64,000 nt of DNA, taken from assembly GCF_028281565.1 (NCBI RefSeq), contig NZ_JANQJQ010000011.1, forward strand, positions 88,358 through 152,357, written 5' to 3'. Position 1 is the stretch's first letter. The number at the start of each line of letters is the position of its first letter. Of this stretch, positions 1 through 8,285 are shown in pieces. This stretch comes from Seonamhaeicola sp. (GTDB taxonomy: Bacteria > Bacteroidota > Bacteroidia > Flavobacteriales > Flavobacteriaceae). Made by a program: the position numbers and the translations under genes. The notes under the pieces are model-generated. The model saw only the letters and a list, made by a program, of their open reading frames with translations. It did no database searches and was not told where the DNA came from.

Positions 1-78
1 CAAACCAATGCCAATTTAGTGGTGATTACCCACGATTCCAGAATTAAAGAATACTTCCAAAATACAATAGAATTATGA
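1..78 (+). CDS. ABC transporter ATP-binding protein, C-terminal end (partial)
   Basis: The first 25 codons of the window are open and end in TGA at 76-78. They contain VVITHDSRI, which matches the switch (H-loop) region of ABC ATPases: hydrophobic strand, then T-H-D. The stop overlaps the next start by four bases (ATGA), so the two genes are translationally coupled. By context this is the ATPase partner of the FtsX-like permease that follows, a LolD/MacB-type subunit. The Walker A and signature motifs lie outside the window, so the family assignment rests on this short tail and on position. Confidence 0.7.
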   Translation, partial: QTNANLVVITHDSRIKEYFQNTIEL

Positions 79-1325
79 GTATCTGGAAGATCAGTTTACA
101 AAACCTAAAATCTAAGCCTTTATACACTTTTTTGAGTGTTTTTACACTCTCATTAAGTATCATGTTGCTCCTTGGGGTTCAGCAAATAAAAACATCTTTT
201 GAGTATCAGATGGAAAACAATTTAGGAGGCATAGATTTGGTAATAGGTGCCAAAGGAAGCCCATTACAATTGGTATTGGCTTCAGTGTTGCACCTTGATA
301 ATCCAACGGGTAATATTCCATATAATGAGGCGAAAAAAATAGGCAAAAACCCTCTGATTAAAATCGCAGTGCCAATCTCTTATGGTGATAATTATAAAGG
401 GTATAGAATTGTTGGAACCACTAATGATTTTAGGCATCTTTACAATACTGAGTTGGAAAATGGACGTGATATTGAGAAAACCATGGAAGTTGTTATTGGG
501 CATACTGTGGCTCAAGTATCAGAACTTTCCATTGGAGATACCTTTTTGAGTTCTCACGGATTGGTGGAGACTGATATAGAAACGCATGACGAAAAATTTA
601 CGGTAGTAGGCATTTTAAAGCCTACCCAAAAAGTTATAGACCGTTTAATTATAAGTAATTTGGAAAGTATATGGGATGTTCATGAGCATGAAGAAGAAAC
701 TGACGGAGAGGAAAATCATGATGATCATAACGATGAACACGATCATGAACACCAGAGAGCACATCAAAACGAAGAGGAAAAGAAAATAACTTCGCTATTG
801 GTTTCCTTTAGAAATCCTACAGGTTTTTTAACCTTGCCAAGAACTATTAATGAACGTACCAATATGCAAGCCGCTTTACCAAAATACGAGCTGGATAAAT
901 TGTATGATTTCATGGGTGTCGGCCTTAAAGCCATTAATTGGATTGCCTATTTGATTCTGGTAATATCCGGGCTAACCATATTTATCAGTCTTTATAAAAT
1001 GGTTAAAGAGCGTGCTTTTGATCTGGCACTTTTACGAACCTATGGAGCTACCTATTTTCAGGTGATGCGAATGGTGGCTTATGAAGGATTTATCATCGTT
1101 CTTATGGCCTTTTTTATTAGTATAGTACTGGTAAAAATAGCTTTACCAATGCTACTTGAAACTATTGAAGTGGGTTTTAAGGACAATTTACTTCAACGGT
1201 TACCATTTCAGGAGATATTTCAAATTGGAATGGTCGTTTTTATGGCTACATTTTTATCTATTGTAATAGCCGTGTATCCTATCATGAAGATGAAAGTTTC
1301 AGAAATTTTAAGAGATGAAAAATAA
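75..1325 (+). CDS. FtsX/MacB-type ABC transporter permease with His-rich periplasmic loop
   Basis: 416 residues with one N-terminal membrane segment (about 19-38), a large periplasmic domain, and three C-terminal segments (about 285-305, 330-355 and 385-405). This is the type VII ABC permease layout of LolC/MacB/FtsX. The periplasmic domain carries an acidic His-rich stretch at about residues 199-235 with roughly ten His among Glu and Asp, which suggests metal binding. The gene overlaps the ATPase before it and the secreted protein after it. ATPase, His-loop permease and small thiol-containing secreted protein together resemble the Zur-regulated PA4063-PA4066 cluster of Pseudomonas aeruginosa (known from memory). 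A role in zinc or other metal homeostasis is inference. Confidence 0.85.
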   Translation: MSIWKISLQNLKSKPLYTFLSVFTLSLSIMLLLGVQQIKTSFEYQMENNLGGIDLVIGAKGSPLQLVLASVLHLDNPTGNIPYNEAKKIGKNPLIKIAVPISYGDNYKGYRIVGTTNDFRHLYNTELENGRDIEKTMEVVIGHTVAQVSELSIGDTFLSSHGLVETDIETHDEKFTVVGILKPTQKVIDRLIISNLESIWDVHEHEEETDGEENHDDHNDEHDHEHQRAHQNEEEKKITSLLVSFRNPTGFLTLPRTINERTNMQAALPKYELDKLYDFMGVGLKAINWIAYLILVISGLTIFISLYKMVKERAFDLALLRTYGATYFQVMRMVAYEGFIIVLMAFFISIVLVKIALPMLLETIEVGFKDNLLQRLPFQEIFQIGMVVFMATFLSIVIAVYPIMKMKVSEILRDEK

Positions 1326-1752
1326 AACAATAGTAATTTTTATATTCTTTTCCGGCTTCATGTGTTTTTCTCAAAAAGAAATTTCGTGGAAAGACTTATC
1401 AAAAGTCACATTCAAAGAACATTATTTTCCAGCTTATGACAGAGCCTTTTTGAAACCTGAATTTTCAGAATCTGTTAAGGCCTTAGAAGGGAAACTAGTA
1501 TCCATAACAGGCTATTTTTTAGACATAGACCCTGAAGGTCGATTGTTTATCCTATCAAAAGGCCCCATGTCATCCTGTTTTTTTTGTGGCGTTGGAGGTC
1601 CTGAAACGGCTATAGAGCTACAGTTTACCTCTAGGCCATCATTTAAAACCGATGACATTCTAAAAATTACCGGGAAGTTAAAACTTAATGCTGAAGATGT
1701 AGATCATTTTAATTACATATTAGTTGGATGCAAAGGACAACTGATTAATTAA
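1315..1752 (+). CDS. Small exported protein, DUF3299-like, with CxxC motif
   Basis: 145 residues with a signal peptide (about 1-19, ending FSQ). The mature part has an OB-like pattern of short beta strands and a conserved-looking CFFCGVGGPE motif near residue 85, then a single Cys near the C-terminus. It begins inside the permease gene (11-base overlap), so it belongs to the same operon. Proteins of the DUF3299 type follow His-loop FtsX-like permeases in Zur-regulated operons of Proteobacteria, and the CxxC site would suit metal binding. The family match is by pattern recognition only. A generic secreted protein of unknown function is the alternative. Confidence 0.6.
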   Translation: MKNKTIVIFIFFSGFMCFSQKEISWKDLSKVTFKEHYFPAYDRAFLKPEFSESVKALEGKLVSITGYFLDIDPEGRLFILSKGPMSSCFFCGVGGPETAIELQFTSRPSFKTDDILKITGKLKLNAEDVDHFNYILVGCKGQLIN

Positions 1753-1889
1753 AAAAACATTTATAGTATTGGTCAATTATATCGAGAAAAGTGTTAGTTA
1801 AATATACAGTAATGTTAATGAATGGACTATATTCGCCATAAGCAAGAAACAATTACAAGCAACTTAAATAGAAGTAGAGACTCAAAATT

Positions 1890-2423
1890 ATGTCAACAAT
1901 CAAAATAGGGATCATTACTGTAAGTGACAGGGCAAGTGCCGGAGTTTATGAAGACATTAGCGGAAAAGCAATCATAGATACCCTGAACGATTATTTGATT
2001 TCAGAATGGAAAGATGTTTACAAAATAGTACCTGACGAACAAGACATCATTGAAAAAACGATTATCGATATGGTCGATAATGAAACATGCTGTTTGGTGG
2101 TTACCACAGGAGGTACCGGTCCTGCCAAAAGGGATGTTACACCTGAAGCCACTGAAGCAGTATGTGACAGGATGATGCCAGGTTTTGGAGAGCTCATGAG
2201 AACGGAATCATTAAAATATGTACCTACGGCCATTCTTTCAAGACAGACTGCTGGCCTTAGGGGCAGTAGTTTGATTATTAATTTACCGGGAAAGCCAAAA
2301 TCTATTAGGGAATGCCTGGATGCCGTTTTTCCTGCTGTGCCCTATTGTATAGATCTAATGGAAGGGCCTTACTTAGAATGTAATGAAGAAGTAATTAAGC
2401 CGTTCAGGCCTAAGAAAAAATAA
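1890..2423 (+). CDS. mogA: Molybdopterin adenylyltransferase MogA
   Basis: 177 residues, close to the usual MogA length. It starts with the family pattern IGIITVSDRAS and contains the MPT-binding TTGGTGPAKRDVTPEAT near residues 72-88, followed by the PGF and INLPGKP motifs. The enzyme adenylates molybdopterin with ATP in the cytoplasm, the step before molybdenum insertion. No other molybdenum-cofactor gene is adjacent. The gene stands alone behind a 137-base spacer and is convergent with the next operon. MogA and MoaB are homologous; the Asp-Val-Thr-Pro-Glu-Ala-Thr block and the length favour MogA. Confidence 0.9.
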   Translation: MSTIKIGIITVSDRASAGVYEDISGKAIIDTLNDYLISEWKDVYKIVPDEQDIIEKTIIDMVDNETCCLVVTTGGTGPAKRDVTPEATEAVCDRMMPGFGELMRTESLKYVPTAILSRQTAGLRGSSLIINLPGKPKSIRECLDAVFPAVPYCIDLMEGPYLECNEEVIKPFRPKKK

Positions 2424-2578
2424 CAGGAAGTCAACCTTCTATACTCAAAAAGTTCCATCAGAAAAAGTTTGTATACAGCAAACATAGCTTAATTAAATTT
2501 TCTTAACCACCTTACAAAGGCCCAAAGTAATTGAAGTAAAAACTCTAACTAACAATTTCGTACTTCCAACTTCCCGCT

Positions 2579-3070
2579 TCAAACTTCTTTTATCATCTCA
2601 TAGTCATCCATAACAAATCCGTTACCAATATCAGCCACAACGGGGCCAACATTTTTAAAACCTAGTTTTTCATAGGCTTTTATAGAGTTAACATTGTTTA
2701 TGTTTACGGTAAGTCTGATCTTATCCAACTTATAAGTTTCTGCTTTTTCCTCAACAAAAACCATGGCTGCTTTACCAATCTTTCTGCCTCTGTACTCCCC
2801 TACCACATATATCTTGCTTAAAAACAAGGCTTCATTTTCTTTTTTTATTGAAAGGTAACCTGCCGGTACATCATTAAAAAAAAGTAAATAATATTCAAAA
2901 CCTTTTTCTACTTGCTCCTTTATGGCTTTTGCAGATTGGAATTTTTTCAGCATATAGTTAACCTGAGGGAGGCCAATAATAGGTATATAGTGCTCCCGCC
3001 AAATAATATCGGCTAAGGTCTCTATGATTTTGAAATGTTCGGAAGTATTTGCAACTACAATATTTGTCAT
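2579..3070 (-). CDS. GNAT-family N-acetyltransferase
   Basis: 163 residues with a GNAT fold: an N-terminal substrate half, then the acetyl-CoA pyrophosphate loop YRGRKIGKAAM (R-x-x-G-x-G/A type) near residues 94-104, then the V-N-x-x-N-x-x-S-I-x-x-Y-E-K-L-G-F block near 122-140 that closes most GNAT domains. The substrate cannot be told. It is the last gene of a tight minus-strand operon: it begins four bases after the hemolysin III gene. A cytosolic small-molecule or protein acetyltransferase is the safe call. Confidence 0.88.
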   Translation of the reverse strand: MTNIVVANTSEHFKIIETLADIIWREHYIPIIGLPQVNYMLKKFQSAKAIKEQVEKGFEYYLLFFNDVPAGYLSIKKENEALFLSKIYVVGEYRGRKIGKAAMVFVEEKAETYKLDKIRLTVNINNVNSIKAYEKLGFKNVGPVVADIGNGFVMDDYEMIKEV

Positions 3071-3074
3071 GGCT

Positions 3075-3701
3075 CTAAATTATATAAAAGAATATCATAA
3101 AAAAATGACATAGGGCGCCTACCAGAACAAACAAATGCCAAATGACATGATTAAACGGAATCTTTTCAATAATATAAAAAATAATGCCTCCGGTATAAGC
3201 TAATCCGCCGGCAAATAATAGTAAAACAGCATCGCTGGGAACCCATTCGGAAAAGTTGGCAAAATCAAACACAATGAGCCACCCCATAACCAAATATAAT
3301 AAAGTTGAAAATATTTCAAACCGTCCGGTAAAAAACAATTTTAAAACAATACCGAAGGCAGCTATGCCCCAGATAATCCAAAACAATGGCCATCCCAGGC
3401 TTTCGCTAAGTGTGATCAATAAAACCGGTGTGTAGGTCCCCGCAATTAACAGATAAATACTTATATGATCTACAATCCTGAAATAGTGCTTTCGTTTTTC
3501 CTGTTTTATGGCATGATATAAGGTAGATGCGGTAAATAAAACAATAATAGAGATGCCGTAAACTATAACACTGAATAAACTCCAATTTGTCTTCTGTGTA
3601 TCGAAAAGAATAAGTAAAACCAGGGCCGCAATTCCAAATAAGGCACCAATGGCATGGGTAGTAGCATTTAAGGTCTCTTCAAAAGCCGTTTGCTTCCGCA
3701 T
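3075..3701 (-). CDS. Hemolysin III family (PAQR-like) membrane protein
   Basis: 208 residues, about seven membrane segments. It opens with EETLNATTHAIGA, the family hallmark (E-E-x-x-N-x-x-T-H). Later motifs are STLYHA near residue 58, DHISIYLLIAGTYTP near 78, and a C-terminal HLFVLVGALCHF. The conserved Ser, Asp and His residues are those of the metal site of PAQR-type hydrolases. Homologues are often annotated YqfA. It is sandwiched in an operon, one base after the DUF4294 gene and four bases before the acetyltransferase. Actual haemolytic function is not implied. Confidence 0.9.
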   Translation of the reverse strand: MRKQTAFEETLNATTHAIGALFGIAALVLLILFDTQKTNWSLFSVIVYGISIIVLFTASTLYHAIKQEKRKHYFRIVDHISIYLLIAGTYTPVLLITLSESLGWPLFWIIWGIAAFGIVLKLFFTGRFEIFSTLLYLVMGWLIVFDFANFSEWVPSDAVLLLFAGGLAYTGGIIFYIIEKIPFNHVIWHLFVLVGALCHFFMIFFYII

Positions 3702-3702
3702 G

Positions 3703-4386
3703 CTATTCTTCTTTAGAATCGGCGTTCAACCACTTATCCGTTAAATCATAAAAGTCAAATTCCAGGGCCGACTCCTGAGGTTCCAATCGTCCGCTTTGAA
3801 AGTTACGTTGCAAAATATCTTCAATTAAATAATCTTCTTTTACATGCTCGGGATCAAATTCTCGTTTCAAGGAAATATCAAACATACTGGCTGTAGTATT
3901 GTACCAAAAGGCACGCCAACCGCTACGTAATTCTTTTACTAAATCAAACGCCGTAATACCGGTTTGCCTGTGAATTAACTTCACCAGGATCTGGCCTTCA
4001 GTTCGGGTCATCTTCTTTAATTCTTCGGAAAACTCGCCCTCAATATATTTTTGAACCCTTTTGGTATAACGTTTTCTATCACGCTTTCGTTTTAAACCGG
4101 CCAAACGTTTGTTCATAGAATCCAATCGAACGGCAGCCAGTTTCGCATATGGATACACCTTAACGGTTTTCCGTCGTAAAATTAAATAGCGAATACGGTC
4201 TTCCCTACTATCAAACTTAAGCCTGTGTAAAAGTTTGACTTCCTCTAAACCAATACTGGTTCGAGGAACAGAATCTCCTTCAATAATTAAATACTCCACT
4301 GTAGATATGGAATCGTTCACAACCTCATTAACCTGGGCTAATAATAATGTCGGGAATAAAAAGAGTATGTATTTAAAAAAGTTCAT
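3703..4386 (-). CDS. Exported DUF4294 family protein
   Basis: 227 residues with a signal peptide (about 1-17, LFLFPTLLLAQ). The mature region is basic and mostly helical, with RIRYLILRRKTVKVYPYAKLA near residues 63-83 and TEGQILVKLIHRQTGITAF near 130-148, the pattern of the Bacteroidetes-specific DUF4294. Its function is unknown. It is first in the operon with hemolysin III and a GNAT protein, and divergent from the M42 peptidase across a 140-base AT-rich spacer that must hold both promoters. Confidence 0.8.
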   Translation of the reverse strand: MNFFKYILFLFPTLLLAQVNEVVNDSISTVEYLIIEGDSVPRTSIGLEEVKLLHRLKFDSREDRIRYLILRRKTVKVYPYAKLAAVRLDSMNKRLAGLKRKRDRKRYTKRVQKYIEGEFSEELKKMTRTEGQILVKLIHRQTGITAFDLVKELRSGWRAFWYNTTASMFDISLKREFDPEHVKEDYLIEDILQRNFQSGRLEPQESALEFDFYDLTDKWLNADSKEE

Positions 4387-4526
4387 TAATATGTATTCTG
4401 AGGCTTTTGCCTGCCAAAATTACTAATTTACTCTTTGTAAAACGTTTTTTTTCCTCGGTTATTTTTTATGTAATTAAGCTGTAGGCTTTCTATTTATATT
4501 GTTATTTTAGTGCAAAACTTTTACAA

Positions 4527-5615
4527 ATGGCAAAAAAGCGTATTCTCAATAAAAAATCAATTGACTTTCTGGAAAAATATCTAAATAATGCATCGCCAAC
4601 CGGCTATGAATGGGACGGGCAAAAACTGTGGATGGATTATTTAAAACCTTATGTGGACGAATTCATTACAGACACATACGGCACTGCGGTTGGAGTTATA
4701 AATCCCGAAGCAAAATACAAAGTTGTTATTGAAGGGCATGCCGATGAAATTTCCTGGTATGTGAATTACATAAGTGATAACGGATTAATTTACGTGATAA
4801 GAAATGGTGGTAGCGACCATCAAATTGCTCCGAGTAAAGTGGTGAACATTCATACCAAAAAGGGTATTGTAAAAGGCGTGTTCGGATGGCCGGCCATCCA
4901 TACCAGAAGCCGAGTTAAGGAAGAACCGCCAAAACCTGATAATATTTTTATTGACTGTGGATGTAAAAATAAAGAAGAAGTAGAAAAATTAGGAGTTCAC
5001 GTAGGTTGTGTGATTACCTATCCTGACGAATTCCACATTTTAAATAAAGATAAGTTTGTGTGTAGAGCCATTGATAACCGTATGGGAGGTTTTATGATTG
5101 CTGAAGTAGCACGTTTACTTAAAGAAAATAATAAGGAATTGCCCTTTGGATTATACATTACCAATGCCGTACAGGAAGAAATAGGGTTACGCGGCGCCGA
5201 AATGATCACGCAAACCATTAAGCCTAATGTGGCCATAGTGACTGATGTGACACATGACACCACTACGCCTATGATAGAGAAGAAAAAGGAAGGGCACTTG
5301 GAAATTGGCAAAGGCCCTGTGGTAGCGTATGCGCCCGCAGTCCAACAAAAATTACGCGATTTAATTATTGATACTGCTGAGGCTAAGAAGATTCCTTTCC
5401 AACGTTCTGCATTGTCAAGAGCAACGGGAACCGATACGGATGCCTTTGCGTACAGTAATGGCGGTGTAGCTTCGGCATTGATCTCGCTACCGCTTCGTTA
5501 TATGCACACAACCGTGGAAATGGTTCATAAAGAGGATGTTGAAAATGTGATTAGACTCATTTATGAAACCCTTCTTAATATAAAAGATGGCGATACCTTT
5601 AGTTATTTCGATTAA
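4527..5615 (+). CDS. M42 family metallopeptidase (glutamyl/deblocking aminopeptidase type)
   Basis: 362 residues, normal for M42. Metal and catalytic residues are visible in order: H71 and D73 in EGHADEISW, bridging D183 in AIDNRMGG, catalytic pair E217-E218 in QEEIGLRGA, D240 in VTDVTHDT, and a late His in RYMHTTVEM. These enzymes are cytosolic, di-metal, self-compartmentalising tetrahedral aminopeptidases that trim peptides. There is no signal peptide. The gene stands alone and is followed by a palindromic intergenic repeat. Older annotations call homologues endoglucanase M, which is not supported by the motifs. Confidence 0.93.
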   Translation: MAKKRILNKKSIDFLEKYLNNASPTGYEWDGQKLWMDYLKPYVDEFITDTYGTAVGVINPEAKYKVVIEGHADEISWYVNYISDNGLIYVIRNGGSDHQIAPSKVVNIHTKKGIVKGVFGWPAIHTRSRVKEEPPKPDNIFIDCGCKNKEEVEKLGVHVGCVITYPDEFHILNKDKFVCRAIDNRMGGFMIAEVARLLKENNKELPFGLYITNAVQEEIGLRGAEMITQTIKPNVAIVTDVTHDTTTPMIEKKKEGHLEIGKGPVVAYAPAVQQKLRDLIIDTAEAKKIPFQRSALSRATGTDTDAFAYSNGGVASALISLPLRYMHTTVEMVHKEDVENVIRLIYETLLNIKDGDTFSYFD

Positions 5616-5627
5616 ATAAAAATAGAG

Positions 5628-5709
5628 TTGTCATTCTGAATGAAGTGACACGAAATGAAGAATCTTATTAACCCTGACTAAAAGATTCTTCGCTTTGCTC
5701 AGAATGACA
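5628..5709. repeat. Palindromic intergenic repeat element
   Basis: The spacer between the M42 and Nudix genes folds on itself. TTGTCATTCTGA at 5628-5639 is matched by TCAGAATGACA at 5699-5709, and inside this AAGAATCTT (5658-5666) pairs with AAGATTCTT (5682-5690). Elements of this sort are scattered through flavobacterial intergenic regions. Related but diverged pieces occur at 26930-26955, 28130-28265 and 42992-43045. It may act as a weak bidirectional terminator or be a miniature mobile repeat. Confidence 0.6.
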
Positions 5710-5732
5710 GTTCGACTTTTTCTACTCATTTT

Positions 5733-6290
5733 ATGGATGAACTCATAGATATTGTTGATGCTCAGGGGAACCCTACCGGACGATCGGAACTAAAATCCGT
5801 AATCCACCAAAAAGGGTATTACCATAATACGGCACATATTTGGTTATATACTAAAGCGGGTGAAATTTTGCTGTCACAGCGTTCGTCTAAAAAAATCATT
5901 TGCCCGCTGATGTGGGATGTTTCCGTGGCGGGCCATATTGACTCAGGAGAAACACCGGAACAAGGGGCTGTTAGAGAAACTAAAGAGGAAATAAGTTTAA
6001 CTATTTCTGAAGCCGATTTAAATAAAATAGGGGTTTTTGAATGCTTTCAAAGCTATGACAATGCTATTCAGGATAATGAGTTTCATAATACGTTCATAGC
6101 TGAATTAAATGCGCCATTATCAAAATTAATTCCCCAGGAAGGTGAAGTTGAAGCTTTAAAACTGGTGTCGTTTCAAGAATTTAAACACTTAATCGATACC
6201 ATCGGGAACAATGGTAATCACTTTGTGCCATCAAACAAAAGTTACTATGAATTAGTGCTTCAAAAAATTATTGAAACTGTAAATCCATGA
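5733..6290 (+). CDS. Nudix hydrolase (isopentenyl-diphosphate isomerase/YfcD-like)
   Basis: 185 residues. A complete Nudix box spans residues 67-88: G67, E73, R81-E82 and E85-E86 fit G-x5-E-x7-R-E-x2-E-E. The preceding HIWLYTKAGEILLSQRS block resembles the IDI/YfcD branch, which acts on diphosphate-linked substrates. A specific IPP isomerase role is not supported: the active-site Cys of IDI is not in its usual context here. It overlaps the PrsW gene by four bases (ATGA), so both are made from one mRNA. Confidence 0.88.
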   Translation: MDELIDIVDAQGNPTGRSELKSVIHQKGYYHNTAHIWLYTKAGEILLSQRSSKKIICPLMWDVSVAGHIDSGETPEQGAVRETKEEISLTISEADLNKIGVFECFQSYDNAIQDNEFHNTFIAELNAPLSKLIPQEGEVEALKLVSFQEFKHLIDTIGNNGNHFVPSNKSYYELVLQKIIETVNP

Positions 6291-6961
6291 ATTTATTGTT
6301 ATTTGCTGTTGCACCCGTTTTTATAATAATCCTCTATATTTATTATAAAGACAAATACGAAAAGGAGCCTAAACGACTGTTATTTTTTAACTTTCTGCTC
6401 GGGGCCGTTGTCAGCATTATAATTACTACTATACTTTATTATATTTTTGATATAGTCTTACCACTTCCTGACCGGACCAGTGTTTTTCAACAATTCATTA
6501 AAGCGTTTTTCGTAGTTGGTTTAACCGAAGAATTTAGTAAATACATCATTGTTAGGTATTATGCACAGCGCCATACGGAGTTTAATGAACCTTTTGACGG
6601 CATTGTATACGCTGTTATGGTCTCCATGGGTTTTGCAGCTACCGAAAACATCTTCTATGTTTTAGAAGGCGGGTATCAAACCGCTATATTAAGGGCTTTT
6701 ACCGCCGTTCCGGCCCATGCTACCTTTGGTATTTTAATGGGGTATTATATGGGAAAAGCGAAGTTTTCCAAAAATAAAGTGTTATTGAATTTAACCGGAT
6801 TGCTACTGGCTATTACTTTTCACGGCGCCTATGATTTCTTTCTTTTTATCGACTTTATCCCGGGAATATGGCTCGGTGCGTTTGTTTCTTTAATTGTTGG
6901 TATTGTGCTTTCGCAAAAGGCCATAAAGCGACATCAGGAAAGGTCAAATTTTAAGGTTTAA
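6287..6961 (+). CDS. PrsW-family intramembrane metalloprotease
   Basis: 224 residues with about seven or eight membrane helices. The glutamate-rich motif EEFSKY near residue 81, the ATENIFY segment near 124, HATFGILMGYYMG near 150 and the late FHGAYDF are the PrsW/CPBP-like signatures, supplying the Glu and His zinc ligands. In Bacillus subtilis PrsW performs site-1 cleavage of the anti-sigma factor RsiW; the target here is unknown. It is coupled to the Nudix gene upstream and converges with the dehydrogenase gene. Confidence 0.88.
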   Translation: MNLLLFAVAPVFIIILYIYYKDKYEKEPKRLLFFNFLLGAVVSIIITTILYYIFDIVLPLPDRTSVFQQFIKAFFVVGLTEEFSKYIIVRYYAQRHTEFNEPFDGIVYAVMVSMGFAATENIFYVLEGGYQTAILRAFTAVPAHATFGILMGYYMGKAKFSKNKVLLNLTGLLLAITFHGAYDFFLFIDFIPGIWLGAFVSLIVGIVLSQKAIKRHQERSNFKV

Positions 6962-6984
6962 ATTTTGAAATTAAATTACGGATT

Positions 6985-8115
6985 TTAGTATCCTCTTGCC
7001 AAATCAACCATATTCAGCAATTTTTCTCCCCGGATGTAACGCCTCAGATTCTCTCTTATAATCATAAGTGCATTCCTTCTGGTCAGATCAGACCTCCCGG
7101 CTGTGTGCTGAGTGATAATTACATTTGGCATCGACCAAAGTTCATGACCTTCGGGCAAAGGTTCCGGATCCGTAACATCGAGGCCGGCACCACTCAACTT
7201 ACCACTTTTAAGTGCTGCTATTAAGGCATCGGTATCCGTAGTTTTCCCGCGCCCCACTGAAATATAATAACTTCCTTCATTTAAATTATTAAAGAATGCT
7301 TCCCCAACAATACCTTTTGTTTTATCAGTAAGCGGTAGCGCATTCACAACAACATCGGCTCGTTTTGCTAAAGCTACAGTTTCATCACTTAACCCTACAT
7401 AGTCCACATAATCCGGTCCGGTCCTTCTTGAGTTTCTTGTACCAATAACGTGCATTCCTAACTTATTTCCTCTGCTGGCAACCTGCGACCCTATACCTCC
7501 AAGTCCAAGCACCAACATGGTTTTTCCTTTTACAGCAATTGCTTTGGGGGCATCCGGAGTATTATTACCACGGCTCCAGTCAGATTTTGTCTTTAGATCT
7601 TGAAACATAGGTAACCTGCGCGTCAGAGCCATCATCATTGCTATGCTATGTTCTGCAATAGTTTCACTATGTACTTTGGCGTTATTGGTCGCAATTAATT
7701 TCGAAGTTTTGATCCCGGGAATCGATCCGCATCTATCTATCCCCGCAGAAGTGATATGAATGTAATCCAGAGCTTTCCCCTTTGCAATTAAATTGGTACA
7801 TCCCCCTATATACACATCACTGTCCAGGATACTCGCTTCAATTTCGGAAGCACTACTTACAAATTCAACCGCCACGCCGTCAGCTACCTCCAGTAACCAT
7901 GCCTTAGATCCAAATCCACTTTCGGTCTCGGAATAAAACCGCATGGTTATTTTTTCAGGGCGTGACCACCCGGGCATATCCCTGCTCGCCTCTTTTGATT
8001 CTCTAATTCCTAATTCCTTAATTAAGGTGTCAATAGGTATTTCATCAACTTGTCCTGTTAACGGAGCACAAGCAAAAACAAACAAAACCGGGATAATAAG
8101 ATGTAAGGTTTTCAT
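6985..8115 (-). CDS. Exported D-2-hydroxyacid dehydrogenase
   Basis: 376 residues. Residues about 1-21 form a signal peptide (hydrophobic core LIIPVLFVFACAP; the Cys could be a weak lipobox). After a divergent N-terminal substrate domain, the Rossmann motif GLGGIGSQVASRG starts at 204. The catalytic triad is intact: R289 in VGRGKT, E318 in DPEPLPEG and H337 in QHTAGR. The family reduces 2-keto acids with NADH in the cytoplasm, so an export signal is unexpected. The gene is single, convergent with prsW, and about 170 bases downstream of a YceI gene. ATG at 8113-8115 is the only start that keeps the signal peptide. Confidence 0.87.
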   Translation of the reverse strand: MKTLHLIIPVLFVFACAPLTGQVDEIPIDTLIKELGIRESKEASRDMPGWSRPEKITMRFYSETESGFGSKAWLLEVADGVAVEFVSSASEIEASILDSDVYIGGCTNLIAKGKALDYIHITSAGIDRCGSIPGIKTSKLIATNNAKVHSETIAEHSIAMMMALTRRLPMFQDLKTKSDWSRGNNTPDAPKAIAVKGKTMLVLGLGGIGSQVASRGNKLGMHVIGTRNSRRTGPDYVDYVGLSDETVALAKRADVVVNALPLTDKTKGIVGEAFFNNLNEGSYYISVGRGKTTDTDALIAALKSGKLSGAGLDVTDPEPLPEGHELWSMPNVIITQHTAGRSDLTRRNALMIIRENLRRYIRGEKLLNMVDLARGY

Positions 8116-8213
8116 AATAAGCTAAATAGGTAATGAATTTACTATTTTCAATTTCAAATAACAAATATAATTTTGGCCGATCAAAGCAATTATCTGTTTA
8201 TAATAGAAGCCAT

Positions 8214-8265
8214 AAAAAAAGCCTCTTCACCTTAGGATATCTTTCAAATCCCATGGCAAGAGGCT
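8214..8265 (-). terminator. Intrinsic terminator of the YceI gene
   Basis: AGCCTCTT at 8220-8227 and AAGAGGCT at 8258-8265 form an 8-bp perfect stem with a 30-base loop. On the minus strand the stem is followed by a seven-T run (the A-run at 8214-8220). It lies 20 bases beyond the stop of the YceI gene ending at 8286. The loop is longer than usual. Confidence 0.6.
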
Positions 8266-8285
8266 CTGACTATAAACTGTAAAAA

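Noticed and set aside
696..785. Short tandem repeat from the CATGA/GATCAT-rich tract
   Set aside because: The pattern comes from His, Asp and Glu codons in the permease loop; units are irregular and in frame.
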